This document shows positions 44,024 through 52,395 of a stretch of DNA of 64,000 nt, in pieces. Numbering within the stretch: position 1 is the stretch's first letter; every line of letters starts with the position of its first letter. A model generated the notes under the pieces. That model was given only the letters and a program-made list of their open reading frames with translations. It searched no databases and was not told where the DNA came from. This stretch comes from Sphingobium arseniciresistens. Its GTDB lineage: Bacteria; Pseudomonadota; Alphaproteobacteria; Sphingomonadales; Sphingomonadaceae. The position numbers and the translations under genes were made by a program. The stretch is from assembly GCA_029167225.1 (NCBI GenBank), contig JARFNK010000001.1, positions 372,001 to 436,000 on the forward strand. Direction: 5' to 3'.

Positions 44024-45640
44024 TCAGGGGACGAGAACGGTATCGACCGCCAGCGGCAGCATCTCGGGATAGTCGAGCGTATAGTGCAGCCCCCGGCTTT
44101 CCTTGCGGTGCAGCGCCGAACGTACGATCAGCCGCGCGACTTCCAGCAGGTTGCGCAGTTCGATGAGGTCCGGCGTCACGCGGAAATTGCCATAATAGTC
44201 GTCCACCTCCTGCGCGAGCAGGTTGACGCGATGCTGCGCACGCTCCAGCCGCTTGGTGGTGCGGACGATGCCCACATAATCCCACATGAAGCGGCGGATT
44301 TCCTTCCAGTTATGCTGGACGATCACTTCCTCGTCGGAATCGGTGACACGGCTTTCGTCCCATGGCCGGATCGCCGGCGGCGCGGGCAGATCGCCCCAGT
44401 GCGCGCGGATGTGCTGCGCCGCCGCCTCGCCGAAGACGAAGCATTCGAGCAGCGAGTTGGAGGCGAGGCGGTTGGCGCCATGCAGGCCGCTTTCCGTCAC
44501 CTCGCCCGCGGCATAGAGGCCGGGCAGGTCGGTGCGGCCGTCCAGGTCGATGACGACACCGCCGCAGGTATAATGCTGGGCGGGGACGACCGGGATCGGC
44601 TCCTTCGTGATGTCGATGTCGAGATCGAGCAGCCGCGCGTAGATGGTCGGAAAATGCTCCTTCACGAACTCGGCGGGCTTGTGGCTGATGTCGAGGTGGA
44701 CATAGTCGAGGCCAAGCCGCTTGATCTCATGGTCGATGGCGCGGGCCACCACGTCGCGCGGGGCCAGTTCGCCGCGCTTGTCGAACCGGTCCATGAAGCG
44801 CTTGCCGCCACCCGGCACGCCCGGCGGCAGCTTGAGCAGGCCGCCCTCGCCGCGCATCGCCTCTGTAATCAGGAAGTTCTTGACCTCCAGATTGTAGAGA
44901 CAGGTCGGGTGGAACTGGTTCATCTCCATATTGGAGACCCGGCAGCCCGCACGCCAGGCCATGGCGATGCCGTCGCCCGTCGCCCCGCGCGGCGCGGTGG
45001 AGAAGAGGTAGGTGCGCCCCGCCCCGCCCGTCGCCAGCACGGTGGCGCGGCCAAGGAAGGCATCGACATGCTTGGTCTTGCGATTGAACGCATAGACGCC
45101 CCAGACATGGCCATCGCCCGAATATTTCTCGCCATGGCGCGAGGTGATGAGGTCGATGGCGACCATGTCGGTCAGCAGGGTGATGTTGGGATTGGCTTCC
45201 ACCGCCTTCACCAGCGCGCGCTGCACGGCGGCGCCCGTGGCATCGTCGACATGCACGATGCGGCGATGGCTGTGCCCGCCCTCGCGGGTCAGGTGCCAGC
45301 GTTCGCCGAAGGTCTCGTCCCCCGCCGTCTCGACGTTGAAGGGCACGCCCAGCGCCGCCAGCCGCTCGATGGCGGCAGGCGCGTTGCCGACGACGAACTC
45401 CACCGTCTCGCGGTTGTTGAGGCCAGCGCCGGCCACCATCGTATCCTCGACATGGCTTTCAAAGCTGTCGCCTGCGTCGAGCACCGCCGCGATGCCGCCC
45501 TGCGCCCAGTTGGTGGAGCCCCCATCCAGCGGCCCCTTGGCGAGAACCGCGACCTTCTTGTCCTGCGCCAGCGTGATGGCAGCGGAAAGGCCGGCCGCGC
45601 CGGAACCGATGATGACGACGTCGAAGTGATGGAGAGCCAT
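44024..45640 (-). CDS. nadB: L-aspartate oxidase
   Basis: A 538-residue FAD enzyme that oxidises L-aspartate to iminoaspartate for quinolinate and NAD synthesis. The dinucleotide motif GSGAAGLSAAITLAQ is at the N-terminus; ATGGAGRTYLFS and the active-site phrase MEMNQFHPTCLYN fit the succinate dehydrogenase/fumarate reductase family; a helical C-terminal domain holds HNWKEIRRFMWDYVGIVRT. The ATG at 45640 gives the normal N-terminus but no Shine-Dalgarno is visible. nadA and nadC are not in the window. Confidence 0.93.
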   Translation of the reverse strand: MALHHFDVVIIGSGAAGLSAAITLAQDKKVAVLAKGPLDGGSTNWAQGGIAAVLDAGDSFESHVEDTMVAGAGLNNRETVEFVVGNAPAAIERLAALGVPFNVETAGDETFGERWHLTREGGHSHRRIVHVDDATGAAVQRALVKAVEANPNITLLTDMVAIDLITSRHGEKYSGDGHVWGVYAFNRKTKHVDAFLGRATVLATGGAGRTYLFSTAPRGATGDGIAMAWRAGCRVSNMEMNQFHPTCLYNLEVKNFLITEAMRGEGGLLKLPPGVPGGGKRFMDRFDKRGELAPRDVVARAIDHEIKRLGLDYVHLDISHKPAEFVKEHFPTIYARLLDLDIDITKEPIPVVPAQHYTCGGVVIDLDGRTDLPGLYAAGEVTESGLHGANRLASNSLLECFVFGEAAAQHIRAHWGDLPAPPAIRPWDESRVTDSDEEVIVQHNWKEIRRFMWDYVGIVRTTKRLERAQHRVNLLAQEVDDYYGNFRVTPDLIELRNLLEVARLIVRSALHRKESRGLHYTLDYPEMLPLAVDTVLVP

Positions 45641-45667
45641 TAGGGGGTCGCAATCATGATTTGAAGT

Positions 45668-46204
45668 TCAGCGTCGGCGCTCGACAACGGTAAATGCCGG
45701 ATTAGGGCCAGAAGGAAGATCCCAAAGATCGTAGCGAAACCCCGTGAATTTGAGCGCCATTTCCACTGGGACATCGAACATATAATCGACATTTTGACAG
45801 CTGCCATCTGCCTGCTGCTCAGCAGCAAGAGCCCGCCTTATTTCCGCGAGTTCAACCGGGACCGTGCCATGAATTTGCAGATCGTCATGCCCCCGATCAC
45901 TGTCATGTACGACGCGCCAGAGTTCAACGCCGTCTTGGGCAGCGTAGGCAGCACTGTACATGACGCCTTCATGCACCTGGCAAGCAATGGATCGCCCTAA
46001 TGGCGGTCGTGTGTGAAGCGCTTCGCTTTCGACCCAGCCGAAATCATTCGACCAGATGATGCTCCATCCCGTCGAGAGATCGGCAGATGAAAAGCGCGCC
46101 TCGTTCGCTTCATCCACGCGACCAGTATCAATGAAACCAAGTGCATCCAAAAGCTGCACTTTTCTCATGTCTCTCACGGCGAGCCAGGAAATCTTGAAGC
46201 TCAA
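45668..46204 (-). CDS. Hypothetical protein
   Basis: A 178-residue soluble protein without signal peptide or membrane segment. Phrases such as WLAVRDMRKVQLLDALGFID, STGWSIIWSNDFGWVESEAL and YMFDVPVEMALKFTGFRYD suggest a conserved globular family that I have a faint memory of as an uncharacterised group in many bacteria. Codon use and GC are lower than in nadB and the ABC gene around it, which suggests acquired DNA. It could be an immunity-type or stress protein, but that is a guess. Confidence 0.6.
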   Translation of the reverse strand: MSFKISWLAVRDMRKVQLLDALGFIDTGRVDEANEARFSSADLSTGWSIIWSNDFGWVESEALHTRPPLGRSIACQVHEGVMYSAAYAAQDGVELWRVVHDSDRGHDDLQIHGTVPVELAEIRRALAAEQQADGSCQNVDYMFDVPVEMALKFTGFRYDLWDLPSGPNPAFTVVERRR

Positions 46205-46242
46205 AACTTGTCCTTGGAATTACGGCACGACGCCTGCAGCGA

Positions 46243-47178
46243 TCAGGCGACGGCCCGCGTCAGGTTGAGGAACACATCCTCCAGGTCCGGTTCGCGGGTG
46301 ACGACATCGACGATGGAAAGGCCGCGCGCCTGCACGGCGCTCAGCACCTCGCCGGCGTTCGCCTTGTCCTTCATATAGGTGATGGTGAGCACCCGGCCGG
46401 CGGACAGCTCGACCTTTTCGAACTTGGGGTGCATCGGTGCCTCGTCCAGGTCGGTATCGACCGTGACCTGCACGACCTTTTCCTGCGCCATGCCGACCAG
46501 TTCGCGCGTCGGCTTGTCCGCGATCACCTGGCCATGGTTGATGATGGCGATGCGATCGCACAGCTCCTCGGCCTCTTCCAGATAGTGCGTCGTCAGCACC
46601 ACCGTCACGCCCTGGTCGTTGAGCTGCCGCACATAGGCCCACAACTGCTGGCGCAGTTCCACGTCGACGCCGGCGGTCGGCTCGTCCAGCACCAGGATCG
46701 GCGGCGCGTGGACCATCGCCTTGGCCACCAGCAGCCGCCGCTTCATGCCGCCCGAGAGCGAGCGCGCATAGGCATTCGCCTTGTCGGAGAGGTGGACGGC
46801 GGCAAGCAGTTCGTCGGTCCGGCGCATCGCCTTGGGCACGCCATAGAAGCCGGCCTGGTTCTCCAGCGTCTCGCGCGGGGTGAAGAAGGGATCGAAGACG
46901 ATCTCCTGCGGCACGATGCCGATGGAATTTTTCGCGTTCCGCGGATTGGCGTCGATGTCGAAGCCCCAGATGCGCACGCTGCCCGACGTCTTGTTGACCA
47001 TCCCGGACAGGATGTTGATGAGCGTCGACTTGCCCGCGCCATTGGGACCGAGCAGTCCGAAAATCTGGCCGCGAGGGATGTTGAGCGACACGTTGGTCAG
47101 TGCCTGCTTGCCACCCTTGTAGAGCTTGCTCAGCCCCTCGATCGCGATGGCGGACTGGCTGGGGTCGGTCTGTGTCAT
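46243..47178 (-). CDS. ABC-2-type transporter ATP-binding protein
   Basis: A 311-residue ATPase of the CcmA/DrrA-like export group. Walker A GPNGAGKST, Q-loop IGIVPQE, signature LSGGMKRR, Walker B ILVLDEPTAGVD and switch histidine TTHYLEEAEEL are all present. A C-terminal extension of about 80 residues ends with EPDLEDVFLNLT, typical of the DrrA group that exports lipids or drugs. No permease gene is beside it, so the partner is elsewhere. The ATG at 47178 has GGAG seven bases upstream. Confidence 0.9.
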   Translation of the reverse strand: MTQTDPSQSAIAIEGLSKLYKGGKQALTNVSLNIPRGQIFGLLGPNGAGKSTLINILSGMVNKTSGSVRIWGFDIDANPRNAKNSIGIVPQEIVFDPFFTPRETLENQAGFYGVPKAMRRTDELLAAVHLSDKANAYARSLSGGMKRRLLVAKAMVHAPPILVLDEPTAGVDVELRQQLWAYVRQLNDQGVTVVLTTHYLEEAEELCDRIAIINHGQVIADKPTRELVGMAQEKVVQVTVDTDLDEAPMHPKFEKVELSAGRVLTITYMKDKANAGEVLSAVQARGLSIVDVVTREPDLEDVFLNLTRAVA

Positions 47179-47299
47179 GCCGCACTCCATAGCGCGGCGA
47201 TGTCGTCAAGGCAAAGAGAGCGGCGGCGATTTTACAGCGAGATCTTGCGGGATGATTTTAGAGACGCCCGACCGCAGCTTCCACCTATCCCCCGCTCCC

Positions 47300-47728
47300 T
47301 CATCCGGTCTTGCGCACATCCCCCTGCCAGCGGACGGGCGCCAGCGGATAGAGCCGCTCGTTCTCCCGCGTGATCCGCTCGACGAGCATCCCCATTACCT
47401 CACGGGTCTCCTCGCAGAAGCGCGGCCACTCGCCCGCGATGCGATCATCGCTCCAGCGCGCCATATAGTCGGTGAAGCAGCCGGCGAGATCGCCCATCTC
47501 TCCCTGGAAATCGCGTGCGATGTTACACGCTTCCATATCCTGCCCGTTCAGCATGTCGGGGTAGAGAAAGCCATCCTCCAGCGCCAGATGCACGATCAGT
47601 GCGCGCGCCAGCTTCCACCGCAGCGCAGCCACGGGACGCGGAAAATCGGCTTTGCTCACCTGGTCGAGCAACGCGTTGGCATTTGCCGCCAGCGCATCAT
47701 GCTGTTCGCGCAGCACCGAGATATCCAT
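47300..47728 (-). CDS. Hemerythrin-domain protein (second copy)
   Basis: A 142-residue helical protein. The likely metal ligands are in EQHDALAANANALL, VHLALEDGFLYPDM and the glutamates of FCEETREVMGM. The spacing fits an HHE or Dnr-like domain with some ligand changes. Start at 47728 is supported by GGAG seven bases upstream; a longer frame crosses into the divergent zinc-finger gene. Its role may be NO or oxygen sensing. It shares little with the one at 25001 besides the fold. Confidence 0.75.
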   Translation of the reverse strand: MDISVLREQHDALAANANALLDQVSKADFPRPVAALRWKLARALIVHLALEDGFLYPDMLNGQDMEACNIARDFQGEMGDLAGCFTDYMARWSDDRIAGEWPRFCEETREVMGMLVERITRENERLYPLAPVRWQGDVRKTG

Positions 47729-47834
47729 GCACGCCGCTCCTGCCTCTTTCTCCACACCGACGTTGCATGGATTGTCTTGCCGGACCATTAAGTCGAAAAG
47801 CCCTGATGGTCCGTATTGCGGTACAATCGGTGCG

Positions 47835-48080
47835 ATGATAGATGCCGTGCCGATGATGCAGCCTCCTGAAATCCTCCGCGTCCAGAGCACCCGCGTTTCC
47901 TGCGATGGGTCGGGCGACATTCCCGCCGCCCTCGGGCATCCGCGTGTCTTCCTCGAGATCGACGAGCATGGCTATGTCGATTGCGGCTATTGCGATCGGC
48001 GCTTCGTGCTGATCGGCGGCGTTGCCGACGGTGCTGACCTGAGCGGCCAGCCGGACATCGCATCGGGCGCCAGCCTCTAA
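47835..48080 (+). CDS. zf-CHCC zinc-finger protein (NDUFS6-like)
   Basis: An 81-residue protein with the zinc-ligand arrangement of the CHCC family: VSCDG, an internal LGHPRVFLEI and a CGYCDRRF pair. The family includes the mitochondrial complex I subunit NDUFS6 and alphaproteobacterial complex I accessory proteins; that role is inferred. Starts 47835, 47853 or 47856 are all possible as no clear Shine-Dalgarno is present. It is upstream of tldD by 50 bases. Confidence 0.8.
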   Translation: MIDAVPMMQPPEILRVQSTRVSCDGSGDIPAALGHPRVFLEIDEHGYVDCGYCDRRFVLIGGVADGADLSGQPDIASGASL

Positions 48081-48130
48081 CAACGCCAAACCTGCGCTTA
48101 CGAGTTGGTGAGCGAGAGGAAGCGAATTAG

Positions 48131-49615
48131 ATGGTGGTGATGGACGCGGGAGCCTCCTATATGGAGGTCATGACCGACATCGCATCCCAGTTCACCGACG
48201 CTCGTGGCCTCCTCTATCGCCGCGGCCTGCTCGATCCCGATGGCGCGCGCAGGCTGACCGCAGAGGCGCTCAGCCGCTGCGACGATGGCGAACTCTACCT
48301 GCAATATCGCGCGTCGGAGAGCTTCGGCTTCGATGACGGCCGGCTGAAGACCGCCGATTATTCCACTGATGCCGGCTTCGGCCTGCGCGGCGTCTCCGGC
48401 GAGATGACCGGCTTCGCCCATGCTAACGACATCAGCGAGGCAGCGATCCGCCGCGCGGCCGAGACGCTGGCCCTGCTCGATCCGGCAAAGGCGTCCCCCG
48501 CCCCGCCGCCGGCCCGCACCAACCGCCATCTCTATACCGACGCCAACCCGATGGAGATCGTGCCCTTCGCCGAGAAGGTGACATTGTGCGCCGCCATCGA
48601 CGCCGCTGCCCGCGCCCGCGATCCGCGCGTCGCGCAGGTCTCGGTCGGGCTTTCCGGCAGCTGGTCCGTGATCGAGATCGTACGGCCGGACGGCTTCACC
48701 GCCACCGACATCCGGCCGCTGGTGCGGCTCAACGTCTCGATCATCATGGAAGAGAATGGCCGGCGCGAGAGCGGCACCTTCGGCATTGGGGGGCGCTATC
48801 TCTACGATCAGGTCATGTCGCCCGAGGTGTGGAACCGCGCGATCGACGAGGCGCTGGCGCAGGCGCAGGTCAACCTGCGCTCCGTGCCCGCGCCGGCAGG
48901 CGAGATGACCGTGCTGCTCGGCCCCGGCTGGCCCGGCGTGCTGGTACACGAGGCGATCGGCCACGGGCTTGAGGGCGATTTCAACCGGAAGGGCACATCG
49001 GCCTTCTCCGGCCGCATCGGCGAACAGGTCGCGGCGCGCGGCGTGACCGTGGTGGACGATGGCTCCATCAATGCCCGCCGCGGATCGCTCAGCATCGACG
49101 ACGAGGGCACGCCGACGCGCGAAAACGTGCTGATCGAGGACGGCATCCTCAAGGGCTATATGCAGGACCGGCTGAACGCCCGGCTGATGGGCGTGGAGCC
49201 CACCGGCAACGGCCGCCGCGAAAGCTATGCCCACGCCCCCATGCCACGCATGACCAACACCTTCATCAAGGGCGGCAATGACGACCCGGAAGCGTTGCTC
49301 GCCGGCATGAAGAAGGGCATTTTCGCTAAGAGCTTCGGCGGCGGCCAGGTCGACATCGTCTCGGGCAAGTTCGTCTTTTCCTGCACCGAGGCCTACAAGG
49401 TGGAGAACGGCAAGCTGGGCGACCCGATCAAGGGCGCCACGTTGATCGGCGACGGGCCGACCGCGCTGACCAAGGTGATCGGCATCGGCAATGACTGGGC
49501 GCTCGACGAGGGCATCGGCATGTGCGGCAAGGGCGGCCAGAGCGTGCCCGCCGGCGTCGGCCAGCCGACACTGCTGATCGAGGGGTTGACCGTTGGCGGG
49601 ACGGCGGCTGGCTGA
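48131..49615 (+). CDS. tldD: Metalloprotease TldD
   Basis: A 494-residue subunit of the TldD/TldE protease (PmbA family), which degrades unfolded peptides and matures microcin-type precursors in enterobacteria. The zinc site HEAIGHGLEGD is at about residues 276-286. The N-terminal domain contains ESFGFDDGRLKTADYSTDAGFGL-type strands, and the C-terminus has SGKFVFSCTEAY. Start at 48131 has GAGAGGA about ten bases upstream; an ATG at 48170 would also give a full-size protein. tldE is not nearby. Confidence 0.93.
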   Translation: MVVMDAGASYMEVMTDIASQFTDARGLLYRRGLLDPDGARRLTAEALSRCDDGELYLQYRASESFGFDDGRLKTADYSTDAGFGLRGVSGEMTGFAHANDISEAAIRRAAETLALLDPAKASPAPPPARTNRHLYTDANPMEIVPFAEKVTLCAAIDAAARARDPRVAQVSVGLSGSWSVIEIVRPDGFTATDIRPLVRLNVSIIMEENGRRESGTFGIGGRYLYDQVMSPEVWNRAIDEALAQAQVNLRSVPAPAGEMTVLLGPGWPGVLVHEAIGHGLEGDFNRKGTSAFSGRIGEQVAARGVTVVDDGSINARRGSLSIDDEGTPTRENVLIEDGILKGYMQDRLNARLMGVEPTGNGRRESYAHAPMPRMTNTFIKGGNDDPEALLAGMKKGIFAKSFGGGQVDIVSGKFVFSCTEAYKVENGKLGDPIKGATLIGDGPTALTKVIGIGNDWALDEGIGMCGKGGQSVPAGVGQPTLLIEGLTVGGTAAG

Positions 49616-49659
49616 GGGAACCTGAAGGCCATGCCCCGCGTATGTATCGGATGGCAAGC

Positions 49660-50226
49660 ATGGCTAAAGACCACGACGATGTGACCGCGCACTGGGCGCG
49701 CCGGATCCTGGATTTCTGGTTCAAGGAACTGGGTGAGAGCGGGTGGTGGACGAAGTCGGACCGGATCGACGCGACCTGCATGGCGCGCTTCTCTGCCTCA
49801 TGGCATGACTTGCGCGTGGAGCCGTCCGATATGTTTCTGCAGCGCGCGGATGAGGCGCTTGCCGCGGTCATCCTGTTCGACCAGATGCCACGTAACATGT
49901 TCCGCCATGAAGCGCGTGCGTTCGAAACCGATCCGCTGGCGCGGGATATCGCGCGCGGCGCAGTGGCCAAGGGCTATGACGTGCAGATCGGCGGTGCGGG
50001 CCGCATGTTCTTCTACATGCCCTTCCAGCACAGCGAAGCGCTGGAGGACCAGCAGCTCTCTTTGACCCTGTTCGAAGGGCTGGACGATACGGAGGCACTG
50101 GCCTTCGCCAGAAAGCATCACGACGTCATCGCGCGCTTCGGTCGCTTTCCGCACCGCGACGCCATGCTTGGCCGCACGACCGCACCTGAGGAAGAAGAGG
50201 CTGCCCGCCTCGGCGCCCAATGGTGA
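49660..50226 (+). CDS. DUF924 family protein
   Basis: A 188-residue soluble, helical protein. DUF924 phrases are easily seen: ILDFWFKELG, VILFDQMPRNMFRHEARAF, FYMPFQHSEALEDQQ and FGRFPHRDAMLGR. The fold is TPR-like. No function is established that I know. Starts at 49642 or 49651 are also possible. It follows tldD after about 45 bases in the same direction. Confidence 0.88.
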   Translation: MAKDHDDVTAHWARRILDFWFKELGESGWWTKSDRIDATCMARFSASWHDLRVEPSDMFLQRADEALAAVILFDQMPRNMFRHEARAFETDPLARDIARGAVAKGYDVQIGGAGRMFFYMPFQHSEALEDQQLSLTLFEGLDDTEALAFARKHHDVIARFGRFPHRDAMLGRTTAPEEEEAARLGAQW

Positions 50227-50380
50227 GGCTTTCAGCGCTACTGCAGGAAAGCGTCATCTGACCGACGATCAACGCAGGATTATGCCTATTTTTTGAGCGA
50301 TGGGCTGCCGTTGCACAAATTTTCGGCACGCAACGCCTCTTCCTGTCACGAAAATGCCGCTTTAACCTTCGATTAAACTT

Positions 50381-50396
50381 TGGCACGGCTCTTGCT
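50381..50396 (+). promoter_or_regulatory. Consensus sigma-54 promoter of glnK-amtB
   Basis: TGGCAC-GGCTC-TTGCT matches the -24/-12 consensus TGGCAC-N5-TTGCW without a mismatch. Transcription should start near 50407, about 25 bases before the glnK ATG. This is the expected NtrC-controlled, nitrogen-limitation promoter. The region further left is AT-rich but I could not place a convincing NtrC site. Confidence 0.9.
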
Positions 50397-50432
50397 ACTC
50401 TCTACGTCGCACACCAGCAACAGGGGAGCGAC

Positions 50433-50771
50433 ATGAAACTAGTCATGGCTATCATCAAGCCGTTCAAGCTTGACGATGTCCGCGAGGCGCTGTCCTCGCT
50501 GGGGATCGCAGGAATGACGGTCAGCGAGGTGAAGGGCTTCGGACGCCAGAAGGGGCAGACCGAAATCTACCGCGGCGCCGAATATTCCACCAACATGGTT
50601 CCGAAGATCAAGATCGAGGTCGTCTGCGACGACGATCTGGCACCCCGTGTTGTCGAGGCCACGCAGCAGGCCGCCAACAGCGGCGCCATCGGCGACGGCA
50701 AGATCTTCGTTCTCGATGTAGGTCAGGCCGTGCGCATCCGTACCGGCGAAACCGGCGAAACCGCGCTCTAA
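50433..50771 (+). CDS. glnK: PII nitrogen regulatory protein (GlnK type)
   Basis: A 112-residue trimeric signal protein that senses 2-oxoglutarate and ATP/ADP. The uridylylation site is Tyr51 in EIYRGAEYS on the T-loop, and the nucleotide-binding B-loop has TGETGETAL at the C-terminus. Linkage with amtB ten bases downstream identifies it as GlnK rather than GlnB: it blocks the ammonium channel when nitrogen is plentiful. A GGGGAG precedes the ATG. Confidence 0.95.
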   Translation: MKLVMAIIKPFKLDDVREALSSLGIAGMTVSEVKGFGRQKGQTEIYRGAEYSTNMVPKIKIEVVCDDDLAPRVVEATQQAANSGAIGDGKIFVLDVGQAVRIRTGETGETAL

Positions 50772-50781
50772 GAAGGGGGGA

Positions 50782-52200
50782 ATGATGACGCTTTCCAAGA
50801 AAATTTGGGGCGCGATGGGGGCGGCCGTAGCCACCCTGCTCGTCGCTTCGCCGGCGCTTGCCGCCGGGCCGATCAAGGCGCCGGATGCCGCCGCCATGGC
50901 CGGCATGGTCAACAAGGGCGATGTCGCCTGGATGCTGGTTTCCGCAGCACTCGTATTGATGATGTCCATCCCTGGCCTGGCGCTGTTCTATGGCGGCCTC
51001 GTCCGCACGAAGAACATGCTCTCGGTGCTGATGCAGGTCTTCATGATCGTCGCCGTCGCCGGCCTGGTATGGGTCAGCTGGGGCTATTCGCTGGCATTCA
51101 CCAGCAACTCGCCCTTCATCGGCAATTTCTCCAAGATCTTCCTGATGGGGGTCGACGCGACCACCTACGCAGCGACGTTCAGCAACAACGTCTATCTGCC
51201 CGAGCTGGTCTTCGTCGTCTTCCAGATGACCTTCGCCATGATCACGCCTGCGCTGATCGTCGGTGCCTTTGCCGAGCGCGTGAAGTTCTCGTCGCTGATC
51301 GTGTTCGTGGTGATCTGGCTGACGGTGATCTATTTCCCGATCGCTCACATGGTATGGTACTGGGCCGGCCCGGACTTCCTGGCTGACGCTCCGACCGACA
51401 CGGGCTTCCTCTGGGGCATGGGCGCTCTCGACTTCGCAGGCGGCACCGTGGTGCACATCAACGCCGGCATCGCGGGCCTGGTCGGCTGCCTCATCATCGG
51501 CAAGCGTATCGGCTATCCCAAGGAGCCGATGGCACCCCACTCGCTGACCATGACGATGATCGGCGCTTCGCTGCTGTGGGTCGGCTGGTTCGGCTTCAAC
51601 GCCGGTTCCAACCTGGAAGCCAATGCCGTCACCGGCGTCGCCTTCATCAACACGATGGTCGCGACCTGCGCGGCTGCCGTAAGCTGGGCACTGATCGAGC
51701 AGATCCACCATGGCAAGGCATCGCTGCTGGGCGCCGTCACCGGCGCGGTCGCCGGCCTCGTCGCGATCACCCCGGCCGCTGGCCTTGGCGCACCGATGAC
51801 CTCGATCGTCCTCGGCCTGGTCGTTTCGCCCGTCTGCTACTTCTTCGTCGCCTTCGTGAAGGGCAAGCTGGGCTATGACGACAGCCTGGACGTCTTCGGC
51901 GTCCACTGCATCGGCGGCATCGTCGGCGCCATCGCCACCGGCATCGTCGCTGATCCGGCGCTCGGCGGACAGGGCTTCTTCGACTACACCGTCTTCCCGG
52001 CGGCAGTTGGCACCTATGACATGGGCGCCCAGGTGATCACCCAGATCAAGGCCGTACTGCTCACGCTGGTCTGGTCGGGTGTCGGTAGCGCGATCCTGTT
52101 CTTCGTCATCGACAAGACGCTTGGTCTTCGTCCGACGCCGGAAGCCGAGCAGGAAGGTCTCGACCTCTCCAGCCACGGCGAGCGCGCCTACAACATGTAA
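50782..52200 (+). CDS. amtB: Ammonium transporter
   Basis: A 472-residue Amt channel. A cleavable signal (ending ALAAGP) is followed by 11 helices. Family signature is visible as DFAGGTVVHINAGIAGLVG with one of the twin pore histidines, and the second in VFGVHCIGGIVGAIATGI. The Phe gate and NH4+ recruiting Trp lie in WMLVSAALVLMMSIPGLALF. Its C-terminal tail, which meets GlnK, is normal length. The gene is transcribed with glnK and ends in two strong hairpins. Confidence 0.95.
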   Translation: MMTLSKKIWGAMGAAVATLLVASPALAAGPIKAPDAAAMAGMVNKGDVAWMLVSAALVLMMSIPGLALFYGGLVRTKNMLSVLMQVFMIVAVAGLVWVSWGYSLAFTSNSPFIGNFSKIFLMGVDATTYAATFSNNVYLPELVFVVFQMTFAMITPALIVGAFAERVKFSSLIVFVVIWLTVIYFPIAHMVWYWAGPDFLADAPTDTGFLWGMGALDFAGGTVVHINAGIAGLVGCLIIGKRIGYPKEPMAPHSLTMTMIGASLLWVGWFGFNAGSNLEANAVTGVAFINTMVATCAAAVSWALIEQIHHGKASLLGAVTGAVAGLVAITPAAGLGAPMTSIVLGLVVSPVCYFFVAFVKGKLGYDDSLDVFGVHCIGGIVGAIATGIVADPALGGQGFFDYTVFPAAVGTYDMGAQVITQIKAVLLTLVWSGVGSAILFFVIDKTLGLRPTPEAEQEGLDLSSHGERAYNM

Positions 52201-52207
52201 TTCGGCA

Positions 52208-52298
52208 GGGCGGGCCGCAAAGACACGGCCCGCCCGCCACACGATGTTCCTCCTGCGAACATGCCTGGGCCGGTACGAAAGTACCGGCCCTATTTTTT
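52208..52298 (+). terminator. Double hairpin terminator after amtB
   Basis: The first is a perfect 10-bp stem GGGCGGGCCG/CGGCCCGCCC (52208-52217, 52226-52235). The second is a perfect 10-bp stem GGGCCGGTAC/GTACCGGCCC with a GAAA tetraloop (52267-52290) followed by TATTTTTT, a textbook Rho-independent terminator. Confidence 0.92.
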
Positions 52299-52395
52299 GG
52301 CAGGGGAAGGCGAGATACGCCCATCGGTAGGGCGACGCAGCCGCGCCGGAATCGCGTCCATGCAAATGGGAGAAAAGTCCCGGCTGCGTGCGGGA

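Noticed and set aside
48098-49657. 519-codon minus-strand frame
   Set aside because: Antisense to tldD, which carries the HExxxH zinc site.
50311-50333. NtrC-like site TTGCAC...GCACGCAA before glnK
   Set aside because: The half-sites GCAC are in the same orientation, so it does not fit the NtrC inverted repeat; only the flanks TTGC/GCAA pair.
50608-52365. 585-codon minus-strand frame
   Set aside because: Antisense to amtB and glnK.
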